NCBI RefSeq assembly: GCF_002915175.1
Contig: NZ_NXEJ01000008.1
Coordinates: 124,001-188,000 of the forward strand
Direction of reading: 5' to 3'
From: Agrobacterium rosae
GTDB lineage: Bacteria > Pseudomonadota > Alphaproteobacteria > Rhizobiales > Rhizobiaceae
Length of the DNA stretch: 64,000 bases
The position numbers and the translations under genes were made by a program. Numbering within the stretch: the first letter of the stretch is position 1; every line of letters begins with the position of its first letter. Under the pieces are notes generated by a model, which was not told the origin of the DNA, did not search any database, and saw nothing but the letters and a program-made list of their open reading frames with translations. Below are positions 18,014-26,728 of this stretch, one piece after another.

Positions 18014-18694
18014 TCAGGACACTTCCGTCTGCGTAAAGGAGCGACCGAGCATAGAGTTGAGCTCGGTTTTAGCCACCTCCGACAAATAGGGTCTGAACAA
18101 ACTCGCCACCTGGTTCAGACCCCAATCAAGATGTTCTGGTCCAAGATCGTCAATTCCCTCCTGCAGACTGAGGTAGACAGCCCAGTAGGTCGAAACGATC
18201 CAGACATTTGCCAGCAATTGTGGGGCCTCGTCTTCTGGAACGACGATCAGACGCGCATCCGCCATCTGAAGAAGCGTCCCTTCCACCACAAGCCGCATCC
18301 TCATGCTGAGTTCACGCGTCGGCTCACGGAGGGACGGTGCAATGGCAATTATGCCTGGTAGATCCCGGAAGATATACCGGTGTGCCCATACGACGGAAAA
18401 CCAGCGTCGCATGAAATTCGAATAGATGCCGGGTTCCGTGATGGTGTTCGAACCCGCATCCACCATGAAGGCCGTCGCATCTCTTGCCAGCTTTTCGAAC
18501 AGCGCTCGTAGAAGCGCTTCCTTGGTTTTGAAGTGGTAATAGAGATTACCCTCGTTGATGCCGACCGTGCGTGCGATTTCGGCTGTCGTTACCCGGTCGG
18601 GGCTCCTTTCGTTAAACAGTGTTAGAGTGGCTTCCAAAATCCGCTCACGCGTACTGACGCCCTTTGTCTTTCCGTTTTCAGCGTCCGCCGCCAT
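18014..18694 (-). CDS. TetR-family regulator
   Basis: Regulator of 226 residues. The N-terminal TetR HTH (STRERILEATLTLFNERSPDRVTTAEIARTVGINEGNLYYHFKTKEALLRALFEKL, about residues 14-68) is followed by a helical ligand-binding domain. It is divergent from the cytochrome P450 gene, and the gap contains two copies of a TAAGG-type palindrome. It very likely represses the P450 and itself in response to a hydrophobic ligand; the ligand is unknown. Confidence 0.93.
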   Translation of the reverse strand: MAADAENGKTKGVSTRERILEATLTLFNERSPDRVTTAEIARTVGINEGNLYYHFKTKEALLRALFEKLARDATAFMVDAGSNTITEPGIYSNFMRRWFSVVWAHRYIFRDLPGIIAIAPSLREPTRELSMRMRLVVEGTLLQMADARLIVVPEDEAPQLLANVWIVSTYWAVYLSLQEGIDDLGPEHLDWGLNQVASLFRPYLSEVAKTELNSMLGRSFTQTEVS

Positions 18695-18718
18695 TTTATA
18701 TCCCGCCCATTGTAATTT

Positions 18719-18758
18719 TAAGGTGACTACCTTATTTCAGAATAAGGCGAATACCTTA
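18719..18758. promoter_or_regulatory. Two tandem palindromic operators between tetR-type and P450 genes
   Basis: TAAGGT-GACT-ACCTTA (18719-18734, perfect) and TAAGGC-GAAT-ACCTTA (18743-18758, one mismatch) are spaced 24 bases centre to centre. They are 16-bp inverted repeats, the size bound by TetR dimers. Location between the divergent genes supports assignment to the TetR protein at 18014. Confidence 0.75.
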
Positions 18759-18800
18759 GATGGGTACTTTATCGCCCGCTTGCAATCAAGGATCCACGTC

Positions 18801-20168
18801 ATGGACACAGCGTCTCACACCGATAGCAAACTGAAGACGGACTTTCCTTTAACGTCACAATCCACGCTTGGCGCGCTGGTGGCTATTCTGCGCAACCCGC
18901 TTGATGCGCTGCCTCCATCTGTCTTCCACGAGCCGCTCGTTTTCTCCAGGACGGCCGGGGAGTTGAAGGTCTATTTGGCCGATCCGGCATTGATCCACGA
19001 GGCCTTGGTCAAGAATGCAGATGCGTTGGGCAAAGGCGATCAGGTCCGACGCGCGCTTGGGTCGGCGCTTGGTGAGGGGCTGCTGACGGCAGACGGGGCG
19101 CACTGGAAGTGGCAGCGGCAGTCGGTCGCAGGTGCCTTTCGGCACGACAAGCTTCTCGAATTACAGCCCACGATGATTACGGCGGCTGAGCGCACCCGCG
19201 ACAGGTGGCTTGAGAAAGGCCACGGCACACTCGACATCAGCCACGAGATGATGCGCACGACCTTCGACATTATCGTTGAAACGATGATGTCAGGCGGCCA
19301 CGGTATCGACGTGGCAAAAGTTGAAAAGGGTATCTCCGACTTCCTCGAGCCGACTGGATGGAATTTCGCGCTGGGCCTTTTGCATGCACCGGAATGGATT
19401 CCTTACCCTGGAAGGCGCAAGGCGCAGGCAGCCGTCGAATTCTTGCGCTCGAGCCTCGGCAGCGTCATCGAAAAGAGGAGAGAAAATCCCAACGACCGCC
19501 ACGATCTCGTGAACATGCTTCTATCGGCATCAGACCCTGAGACTGGACGGGCGATGACCAATGCCGAGATTGTCGACAATCTCATGACCTTCATCACCGC
19601 AGGCCATGAGACGACAGCGCTTGGGCTTGCTTGGACATTCGACCTCCTTGCGCGGCATCCAGAGGTGGAGAAGAAAGTTCTAGCCGAGATCGACACGGTG
19701 ACGGAGGGTCGATCAGTAACCGCGGACGACGTATCGAAACTGGTTTATACGCGCCAGGTGTTTTCTGAAGCGATGCGCCTTTATCCGCCTGCTCCCATCA
19801 TCACCAGAACGGCTTTGAAAGATTTCCAGCTTGGTGAATACCTCATTCCAGAAGGTACAGTGTTGATCGTGCCGATCTACGCTGTTCATCGCCACACATC
19901 GCTTTGGTCCGATCCAGACGTGTTTGATCCGGATCGGTTTTGTCAGGAGGCTTCCAAGACACGACATCGCTACGCCTACATGCCGTTTGGTGCCGGGCCC
20001 CGTGTGTGTATCGGAAATGCCTTCGCAGTCATGGAAGCCGTCGTTATTCTAGCTGTCGTGCTTCAAAAGGTTCGGCTTGCCGCACTTGAGCCGAAAGCGC
20101 CGACACCAATTATGAAGGTGACATTGCGGCCAAACCAGCCGCTCAGCATGAAACTCACTCCGCGCTAG
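18801..20168 (+). CDS. Cytochrome P450
   Basis: Haem-thiolate monooxygenase of 455 residues from the ATG at 18801; earlier in-frame starts would read through the operators and the TetR gene. Motifs: I-helix AGHETTA near residue 267, ExxR (SEAMRLYPPAPIITR) and haem loop FGAGPRVCIG near residue 395 with the ligand Cys. Overall it resembles soluble bacterial P450s of the CYP102/CYP4-like clade, without a fused reductase. No ferredoxin or reductase gene is adjacent. The substrate is probably a fatty acid, terpenoid or plant compound, but this cannot be decided. Confidence 0.93.
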   Translation: MDTASHTDSKLKTDFPLTSQSTLGALVAILRNPLDALPPSVFHEPLVFSRTAGELKVYLADPALIHEALVKNADALGKGDQVRRALGSALGEGLLTADGAHWKWQRQSVAGAFRHDKLLELQPTMITAAERTRDRWLEKGHGTLDISHEMMRTTFDIIVETMMSGGHGIDVAKVEKGISDFLEPTGWNFALGLLHAPEWIPYPGRRKAQAAVEFLRSSLGSVIEKRRENPNDRHDLVNMLLSASDPETGRAMTNAEIVDNLMTFITAGHETTALGLAWTFDLLARHPEVEKKVLAEIDTVTEGRSVTADDVSKLVYTRQVFSEAMRLYPPAPIITRTALKDFQLGEYLIPEGTVLIVPIYAVHRHTSLWSDPDVFDPDRFCQEASKTRHRYAYMPFGAGPRVCIGNAFAVMEAVVILAVVLQKVRLAALEPKAPTPIMKVTLRPNQPLSMKLTPR

Positions 20169-20170
20169 AG

Positions 20171-21277
20171 TTAACCGTGCCTCGGCCATTCCCTTACTTG
20201 GTGGCCGCCGAAAATCATTTCTGTTGGCATCTGAAATATGAAGTACGGGTTGAGCAACGGCAAACTTGTGGCCTTTTCCAAGCTTGCAAGCTGATCATCA
20301 CTTATAGTCAGATCAAGAGACGCGATGTTTTGGTGGAGCTGTTCAACGCGGCTGGCGCCGATCAGCACGGAGGAAACGCCTGGTCGGTTTGCCACCCAAC
20401 GCAAGGCAACTTCCGCTGGCGATCGACCGATTTCTGACGCCACTGCCTTCAATGCATCGACAACATCGAAATTTCGTTCGGTAAACAACATGCCACCGAA
20501 CGGATTGTCGCCGTTCAATCGTCCATCGCTACCAGTTTCTAGAACCTCGGAACCGCGATCCGGAAGGGCAGTTGCACGGTCTGCATCAGCGATTTTGTCC
20601 CGACCGTATTTACCGGTCAGCAGGCCAGCCGCAAGCGGGCTCCACGGCATCATGCCAAGGCCGAATTCCTGCCCAGCCGGCAAAAGATCGAGTTCGACGC
20701 CGCGGTCGATGAGGGAATATGCGTATTGCAAGCCAATCGGCTTTGGCAATCCATGCGCTTCGGCCAGCGTCGCGACCTTCGCCACGTACCACGATGGTGT
20801 GTTGGAAAAGCCGTAATGTAATATTTTCCCGGCGCGTACCGCATCGGCTAGCGTTTGTAGAACCTCTTCGGCAGGCGTCGTACGATCCCAGACATGCATC
20901 CAGTACATGTCGATATAATCGGTCTGCAAACGTTTCAGCGAACCTTCGATCCCAAGCCGGATATTCTTGGCACCATTGCCGCCCCATAGTGGGGTCCCCT
21001 GCCCGCGCGGAAAACCGGATTTGGTGGCAATCACCAGTCGGTCACGAATACCGCTCTTGGAAAGAAAGCGGCCCAGCATCTTCTCGCTTTCGCCACCGGA
21101 ATAGATATCGGCCGTGTCGATGAAATTGCCGCCTGCATCGACATAAGCGTCGAAAAGTGCCCGCGACGTTTCCTCGTTGGCACCCCACCGGCCGGCACCA
21201 AACGTCATCGTGCCAAGTGCCAACGGACTGACGATCAATCCGGATTTTCCAAGTGTTCGGTAACTGGTGAGGTCCAT
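20171..21277 (-). CDS. Aldo/keto reductase
   Basis: NADPH-dependent oxidoreductase of 368 residues with a TIM-barrel fold. The catalytic tetrad is visible: Asp in FIDTADIY, Tyr in DIYSGGESE, Lys in ATKSGFPRG and His in YWMHVWD. NADP-binding segments SPLAAGLLTGKYG and SVLIGASRVEQLHQN lie in the C-terminal half. It resembles the Tas/YajO group. It converges on the P450 gene with 2 bases between stops and diverges from a LysR regulator that probably controls it. Confidence 0.92.
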   Translation of the reverse strand: MDLTSYRTLGKSGLIVSPLALGTMTFGAGRWGANEETSRALFDAYVDAGGNFIDTADIYSGGESEKMLGRFLSKSGIRDRLVIATKSGFPRGQGTPLWGGNGAKNIRLGIEGSLKRLQTDYIDMYWMHVWDRTTPAEEVLQTLADAVRAGKILHYGFSNTPSWYVAKVATLAEAHGLPKPIGLQYAYSLIDRGVELDLLPAGQEFGLGMMPWSPLAAGLLTGKYGRDKIADADRATALPDRGSEVLETGSDGRLNGDNPFGGMLFTERNFDVVDALKAVASEIGRSPAEVALRWVANRPGVSSVLIGASRVEQLHQNIASLDLTISDDQLASLEKATSLPLLNPYFIFQMPTEMIFGGHQVREWPRHG

Positions 21278-21376
21278 CTTAGGTCTCCTTCATGTTTGCT
21301 GCCAGATGATGTAGCGGTGCGGAGCCGAAAGGATTAGCCGTTGCGAAACGCATGAGCTTATGAGCAGAATGCAACA

Positions 21377-22267
21377 ATGGAACGCGGTGAACTCAATGAT
21401 CTTCTGACGTTTGCAGCGGTCGCACGTGAACGCAGCTTTACGCGTGCCGCAGCCATTCTAGGAATGTCGCCATCGGCGCTCAGTCATGCGATACGCGGAT
21501 TAGAGGAAAGACTTGGTGTTCGACTTCTGGCGCGAACGACCCGAAGTGTTTCCCCGACAGAAGCAGGAGATCGGTTACTTCAATCGCTCAATCCAGCCTT
21601 GGAAGGGATCAAGGACGGACTAGAAGCATTGGCAGAGTGGCGAGATAGCCCCTCCGGAACAGTGCGGATAACAACATTCGCCTATGCTGCACGAATGGTG
21701 CTCCTTCCAAAACTACCGAGCTTCTTGCTCGCTCATCCGGAGGTGCACGTAGAGATCAACATCGATGACGGACTGACGGATATTGTGGCTTCGGGCTTTG
21801 ACGCTGGAATTCGGTTCGGTGAATCCGTGGACAGGGATATGATTGCGGTGAAGCTAGGGCCAGACATGCGCACGGTCGTGGTTGGTACACCAAGCTATTT
21901 CGAACGCTACCCGCCACCATTGACACCCTATGATCTCCAGCGTCACGCATGCATAGGTTACCGACTAACGACGTCTGGTGGGCTTTTGCCATGGGAGTTC
22001 GAAAAGGATGGGAAGGAGATCAAGATTCACACGAACGGCCCACTGGTCGCCAATGACGGAGATATTCCTGCGGCCGTCGTACGGGCAGGAGCGGGTCTTG
22101 GATATATCATGGAATGTGATGTCGCCGAGGAAATCGCCGCCGGTACTCTTGTTCAAGTCCTGAAAGAATGGTGCCCAACTTTCCCGGGCTTCTACCTCTA
22201 CCATCCAAGTCGCCGTCAATCGCCGCCGGCGCTTCGGGCGCTTATTGAGACTTTAAGCTTTGGATGA
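21377..22267 (+). CDS. LysR-family regulator
   Basis: Regulator of 296 residues. The N-terminal winged HTH (LNDLLTFAAVARERSFTRAAAILGMSPSALSHAIRGLEERLGVRLLARTTRSVSPTEAGDRLL) is followed by a periplasmic-binding-protein-like effector domain (GTVRITTFAYAARMVLLPKLPSFLLAHPEVHVEINIDDGLTDIVASGFDAGIRFG). It resembles regulators that sit next to aldo/keto reductases and are divergent from them, as here (100-base gap). The effector is unknown. Confidence 0.93.
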   Translation: MERGELNDLLTFAAVARERSFTRAAAILGMSPSALSHAIRGLEERLGVRLLARTTRSVSPTEAGDRLLQSLNPALEGIKDGLEALAEWRDSPSGTVRITTFAYAARMVLLPKLPSFLLAHPEVHVEINIDDGLTDIVASGFDAGIRFGESVDRDMIAVKLGPDMRTVVVGTPSYFERYPPPLTPYDLQRHACIGYRLTTSGGLLPWEFEKDGKEIKIHTNGPLVANDGDIPAAVVRAGAGLGYIMECDVAEEIAAGTLVQVLKEWCPTFPGFYLYHPSRRQSPPALRALIETLSFG

Positions 22268-22309
22268 TGTCAAAGCTGTTAGTGCACTTTCTTGTTACAG
22301 GCAAACGTC

Positions 22310-23344
22310 CTAATCGGCATTTTCATAATATTTGGTGAGATTTCCGCCCAGAAAGGAATTGGCGAGGGGCCGGTAAGACTTGGCGAGGCTCAGCGCCACG
22401 TCGTCATTCTGTAAAAAGAGATACGGCTCAAGCCAGGCGATTTGGAAGGCCTTCAACTTCTCTTTGCGGGTTTGGAAGCTTTGTTTTGTGCCCGCAATAT
22501 CCGCGACAATTGCCGGATTCGCCAAGGCGGAAATCGTGAAGTCCACGATCTTGTCGAGCTTGCGGTCACACACACCCAGGCTGTCTGGCCTCGAAGGGTA
22601 AAGAATACGTGCCGTCATCACGATCGGGGCAACGGCGTGGAGTTGATAATGGAGTGCCTTGTCCTTGCGTTTCATTTCCTCAGGTAAACTACCGTCAGGG
22701 CCTGCAGAGCATATGAGCAACTGATTTGTCTGCGCCCCCCAATCCAGAAGGTTTTGCCGCCCTGTTATTGCACCCACCTGCGCTGCTGCAAGACCAGCCC
22801 ATGCACGGTGATTGTTACGTGATGCCATGGGTGGGGCTTCTGTATCAAAATAGACGATCTGTTTTTCTGTAAGTGTGACCAACCAGTCGTGAATGGACTT
22901 CTCATCTGTGGCTGATGGTTTTTCGACAGTTAAAGCTCTGGCATAAGCAGCCGAGATACCTGCAATTCGCGAGGAGAGTGCCAAGTGAGCATTCATGGTT
23001 TCGGCCTGCATCAACGCACCAGCCTTTGCCCAACTCGCCACGCTGCTAAAAATGCATTTCGCCGCTGCACTGGCTTTCTTTTCGTCCAATGTTTTATTGG
23101 CGTCATCTGCCAAATTACGAATAAAGCCATCAATAGGTGCGAGTGACGTTTCGACTTCGGCGTTCAGTTTATCGTCGATCTCAGACCGCGATTTGTCAGC
23201 ATCCTTGTATCGCGAAGGCAAGTCGATATTGACAACGGGCTTGGCTACACTCGGGCAATCTTCTGTTGCAAATACATTGGTTTGGATTAAGCAGGGGCTT
23301 AGACCTATGGCGAGCGCCACACATTTAAGGACAAGTCCGGTCAT
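22310..23344 (-). CDS. algL: Alginate lyase (poly-mannuronate lyase, PL5)
   Basis: Periplasmic lyase that cleaves mannuronate-rich polymer by beta-elimination and clears stray chains during export. It has 344 residues from the ATG at 23344 (GAGGAA upstream; a TTG at 23359 is weaker) with a signal peptide ending near FATE. Catalytic residues of the A1-III family appear intact: N178-H179 in ASRNNHRAW, then R226 and Y233 spaced by seven in MKRKDKALHY, followed by a family-like HAVAPIVM stretch. Last gene of the alg operon, 11 bases after the Sel1 gene. An intact M-specific lyase fits a polymannuronate product. Confidence 0.9.
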   Translation of the reverse strand: MTGLVLKCVALAIGLSPCLIQTNVFATEDCPSVAKPVVNIDLPSRYKDADKSRSEIDDKLNAEVETSLAPIDGFIRNLADDANKTLDEKKASAAAKCIFSSVASWAKAGALMQAETMNAHLALSSRIAGISAAYARALTVEKPSATDEKSIHDWLVTLTEKQIVYFDTEAPPMASRNNHRAWAGLAAAQVGAITGRQNLLDWGAQTNQLLICSAGPDGSLPEEMKRKDKALHYQLHAVAPIVMTARILYPSRPDSLGVCDRKLDKIVDFTISALANPAIVADIAGTKQSFQTRKEKLKAFQIAWLEPYLFLQNDDVALSLAKSYRPLANSFLGGNLTKYYENAD

Positions 23345-23355
23345 ATTACTGTTCC

Positions 23356-26091
23356 TCAATTGATCTTCGCATTCATGCCAGCAAGCATTTCTGCCGCTTC
23401 GTCACTTCCAAGGTCTGATGCTTTGCGCAGCCAGAGACGGGCGTCATCGAGAGACACAGGCCCGCCAATTCCGTAGGCGTGATTTCGGGCCAATATCAGC
23501 ATTGCTGGCACATCATTGAAATTCGCTGCCGCTACGAGCAACATTTGCGCCTGTTTGACATCTTCTCCGGGCCTCGGTTCCGTCACAATAGCCTTGGCAT
23601 ATTCTCTCATACCACCGGGATCGCCGCTATCTGCCGCAGATTTGTAGATGGTATGAAGATCGAGCTTAGACAGCACCAGTGTGCGCACGGGTGCGTTCAT
23701 TTTCTTTATGCGCGCAACACGCTCGTAAAGCTGGTCAGGCGTTGCGTTTTTCACTGAGGATAAAACGACATTGGCGGCTTTGTCCTTCGAGTAACTTTGC
23801 TTTGCAGGGTCGGAGTAGTGGTTCAACAGAACCATTTCGGCTTTTACATCACCAAAGCGTACTGCATCTTCATAAAGAGCAAGGGCTTTTTCGGGAATAT
23901 CCTTGCCGTGTCCGCTTGAGGCAAAGTCGCCGAGAAGTCTGAAGCGCCAGCCGCGATGCTCAGTCAGTTCCTGCGCAACCATCAACCAGCTCTCAGCTTT
24001 TGTGCGGTCGATTGGAGCATAGGCCTTTGCTAAGGCAAAGCTATTTTCGAAGTTGCAGTCCATAACGGATGATGCCATCGACAGAAGTCGTTTCTGTTCA
24101 TCGACAAAACGCTCGGCTTCTGCCGCGAACATCAAAGCGGTCGCATCACCATTGGTCGAGATCAAGCTGGCATATTGTGTGTAAACATTAATTGTGCCGC
24201 GCAATGATGCCAAGGCGCGCATGGCGCGGCCATTGCCTTGCGCGCTTGCTTTTTCCAGGTAATTCAGTGCCAGCTTTCGCAGCGTCTCGTTTTCGGGAAG
24301 GTTAGCGATGACGGCATTGGCAGAGGCAACCTGAGTGGCCACCGATCCGGTTTCTGCCGCCGAAACATACAATTTCAGCGCTTCCTGTGTCATTGTATCG
24401 TTTGTTGCGGCGGCCAGCAGCAGCTTGGCGTGGCCCACGCCAGCATCACCATTGGCTGCAACTTTGGCTGTCCACTCCCTGACGGTAGCGTCATCGGCGC
24501 GGGTCGATTTGAGGTAATAGAGATAGGCAGCCAGTGCATCGGCTCGACCATAAAGCGCCTCCGACTGCAAGGCTGCGATTTCGACCGCATTGGGACGACG
24601 CACCAGCTTTACGATGCGCCAAAGTGGCCAGTTCGCCGAGGCATCTTCATCGTTCATCTGTTGCCACTTGGCAGCTTCCTGAAAATCAGGGCCACCCGGT
24701 CTGCGGCAAAGATAGGCGGCTTTTAGATCATTGACGGTGCCGGTCACACCAAAATTTTCAAGCACCGAACGAAGCAGGTTGGTGGCCTCATTGAACCGAC
24801 CAGGCTCATCAACGTGCCGCAGACGCAACTCGGCAAGGCTCTGCATGGACGTTACATCGCGCAGCTTTGCCCCCTGTTCAAACAGGACGGTTGCCTCCGC
24901 CTCGCCCGCCCACTGGCCGTTCTTTTCAAGGGTCAGATTTCCAAGTCTGGAAAATGCCCATGCGGGAGGCTGAGGGAGTTCCGAGAGCTTTCGTAACGTT
25001 TCCTCATAGGCCTGAACAGAGCGTAGATCATCGCTATCAGCTCTATAAAGGGCGGCTAAATGTGTCAGGCTGGCGCGATTGCCTTCATCTGCCGCCTTGA
25101 TGAAATATTGGCGGGCAAGCGCTTCGTCTTTTTGAACAATGGCCCCTGCATTGTAAATCTTGGCCAGTTCCACCATGGCCGGTATCATGCCGTGCTCAGC
25201 AGCCATTTTGAGATAACGCAGCAGAATGTCATTATCTTTTTCGATAGCTGTACTTTCCATATGGTAGCGGGCAACTTTCCAGGCAGCAGTTCCATCACCC
25301 AGATCCGCGGCAACCCTCAACCATGCCTCGGCGATGTGACGATCCGCAGCAACGACCTCGCCCTTCTCGAATTCCCGCGCGATACGGCCTATACGCTCGC
25401 AAATTCTGTCGTCCAGTTTTCCGACCATCGAGCCCAGCGCCATGGTGATGGCCAGGGACGGCTCCATGTCCCAGTCAGGCGTCGGCTTACCATCCAGTTG
25501 TGTCTTCGCCAGCGTCAGCAAGGCATCGGCATGCCCGTTCGATGCTGCCCGGACGAGTAATTTTTCGACTGCCTCCTGTCCGCCCTGATCCTTGACGATG
25601 CCACTCGTGATGAGGTCCGCCGCCATTTTCATTTCGCGCGCCGACATGCCGTTCCCAAGTGCGAAAAGCTTTTTTAAGAGGCCAGACTGTTCAAGTTCAG
25701 CGATTTTGCTAGCCCGCAGATAAAGCGAGATGCGTTCCGCCATAACATCATTGGCTGAAAGATCGCTCCGATCACCCAGACGCCCGATCATGCTTTCGAC
25801 AATCTGAAAATTACGCGTCGCATCCATATCGCGCAGGCGTTGGGCCTCACGCAGGATAATCCAGCCTTTGGTGTTCGGCAGCGTCTTCTGGTCCCAAGAT
25901 GTCCAGCGTTTCGAAATATCATCGTCGGGCGCGCGCTGAACACAGATATTTGCAGGCTCCACGACCGGCGGCAAGAATTCGATTTTCAGCGGCTCCGAAG
26001 GTGCAGCCCACGCACTCACGCCCGAAAAAGCCAACATGGCAGAGGAGAGCAGGAGTCCGATAGCGCCATAATTTCCGGGAGAAAAAGACAT
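23356..26091 (-). CDS. Long periplasmic Sel1/TPR-repeat protein, possible AlgK substitute
   Basis: Protein of 911 residues with a signal peptide (VSAWAAPSEP, type I cleavage; no lipobox Cys) and many Sel1-like repeats through most of its length. Examples are AASNGHADALLTLAKTQLDG, AAEHGMIPAMVELAKIYNAG, AADEGNRASLTHLAALYRAD and, at the end, ASDLGSDEAAEMLAGM. In Pseudomonas, AlgK is a lipoprotein of about 475 residues built from such repeats that scaffolds AlgX and the AlgE pore. This protein is about twice as long and lacks the lipid anchor. Strong RBS (GGAGG), 9 bases after algF. An AlgK-like role is inferred from fold and position. Confidence 0.85.
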   Translation of the reverse strand: MSFSPGNYGAIGLLLSSAMLAFSGVSAWAAPSEPLKIEFLPPVVEPANICVQRAPDDDISKRWTSWDQKTLPNTKGWIILREAQRLRDMDATRNFQIVESMIGRLGDRSDLSANDVMAERISLYLRASKIAELEQSGLLKKLFALGNGMSAREMKMAADLITSGIVKDQGGQEAVEKLLVRAASNGHADALLTLAKTQLDGKPTPDWDMEPSLAITMALGSMVGKLDDRICERIGRIAREFEKGEVVAADRHIAEAWLRVAADLGDGTAAWKVARYHMESTAIEKDNDILLRYLKMAAEHGMIPAMVELAKIYNAGAIVQKDEALARQYFIKAADEGNRASLTHLAALYRADSDDLRSVQAYEETLRKLSELPQPPAWAFSRLGNLTLEKNGQWAGEAEATVLFEQGAKLRDVTSMQSLAELRLRHVDEPGRFNEATNLLRSVLENFGVTGTVNDLKAAYLCRRPGGPDFQEAAKWQQMNDEDASANWPLWRIVKLVRRPNAVEIAALQSEALYGRADALAAYLYYLKSTRADDATVREWTAKVAANGDAGVGHAKLLLAAATNDTMTQEALKLYVSAAETGSVATQVASANAVIANLPENETLRKLALNYLEKASAQGNGRAMRALASLRGTINVYTQYASLISTNGDATALMFAAEAERFVDEQKRLLSMASSVMDCNFENSFALAKAYAPIDRTKAESWLMVAQELTEHRGWRFRLLGDFASSGHGKDIPEKALALYEDAVRFGDVKAEMVLLNHYSDPAKQSYSKDKAANVVLSSVKNATPDQLYERVARIKKMNAPVRTLVLSKLDLHTIYKSAADSGDPGGMREYAKAIVTEPRPGEDVKQAQMLLVAAANFNDVPAMLILARNHAYGIGGPVSLDDARLWLRKASDLGSDEAAEMLAGMNAKIN

Positions 26092-26100
26092 AAAAGCCTC

Positions 26101-26727
26101 CTATCGCTGCAAAAGGTTGTTTTCGAGTGCGACGGCGCTGTAGCGGCCGTTTGCGCCTGTAATGACAATTGAGTAGGCCGTTTTGCGCTTGAGATCGATC
26201 GTCTCGGTCGTTGCAACAGCGCTACCGTCCTTCTGTATCTCGAAGGCCAGTGACAACGGCGCTTTCAACGCCACATCCTTGCTTTCACCCGCTGCCACGC
26301 CTTTGAGTGCGACAGCTTTCGCTGCGGGTACAACTAGGTCAACACTGACCAGGTCGCTCAAATTGTAAAGATAAAGCTGCGCCTTGGCCGGATCGTTCTT
26401 GACCACGTCGCTAAAGACGCGCTCACCTTTCAGCCCCATTGTCATCGTGTAATATTTACCAGGCTCGACCGTCATCACCGTGCTTTGTCCGCCAGAGGAA
26501 ATCTCGACAGAGCCAGCGTTCACATTCACATAAGGCGAAACGCCCTGCGTCGGTGGCACCGGTTTTCCACCAATCGTCGCCGATTGCTGGTCCAAGCTCA
26601 CTACACGCACGAAAGAGGCCTTTGGATCAGCCGCCTTGCCGTATAGTCCGGCATCCTGTGCGAACCCGTGGGTAACTGCAAAACCTGCGACCAAGACGGC
26701 TATGGAAAACGTCGTTTTATGGTTCAT
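26101..26727 (-). CDS. algF: Alginate O-acetylation protein AlgF
   Basis: Periplasmic protein needed for O-acetylation of mannuronate residues. It has 208 residues with a signal peptide (VTHGFAQ) and the AlgF pattern: AGLYGKAADPKASFVRVVSLDQQSATIGGK, then YVNVNAGSVEISSGG, YYTMTMG and LYLYNLSDLVSVDLVVPAAK followed by a second Ig-like beta domain. Starts one base after the algX stop with AAAGGA upstream. It works with AlgI, AlgJ and AlgX, all encoded in this operon. Confidence 0.88.
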   Translation of the reverse strand: MNHKTTFSIAVLVAGFAVTHGFAQDAGLYGKAADPKASFVRVVSLDQQSATIGGKPVPPTQGVSPYVNVNAGSVEISSGGQSTVMTVEPGKYYTMTMGLKGERVFSDVVKNDPAKAQLYLYNLSDLVSVDLVVPAAKAVALKGVAAGESKDVALKAPLSLAFEIQKDGSAVATTETIDLKRKTAYSIVITGANGRYSAVALENNLLQR

Positions 26728-26728
26728 A

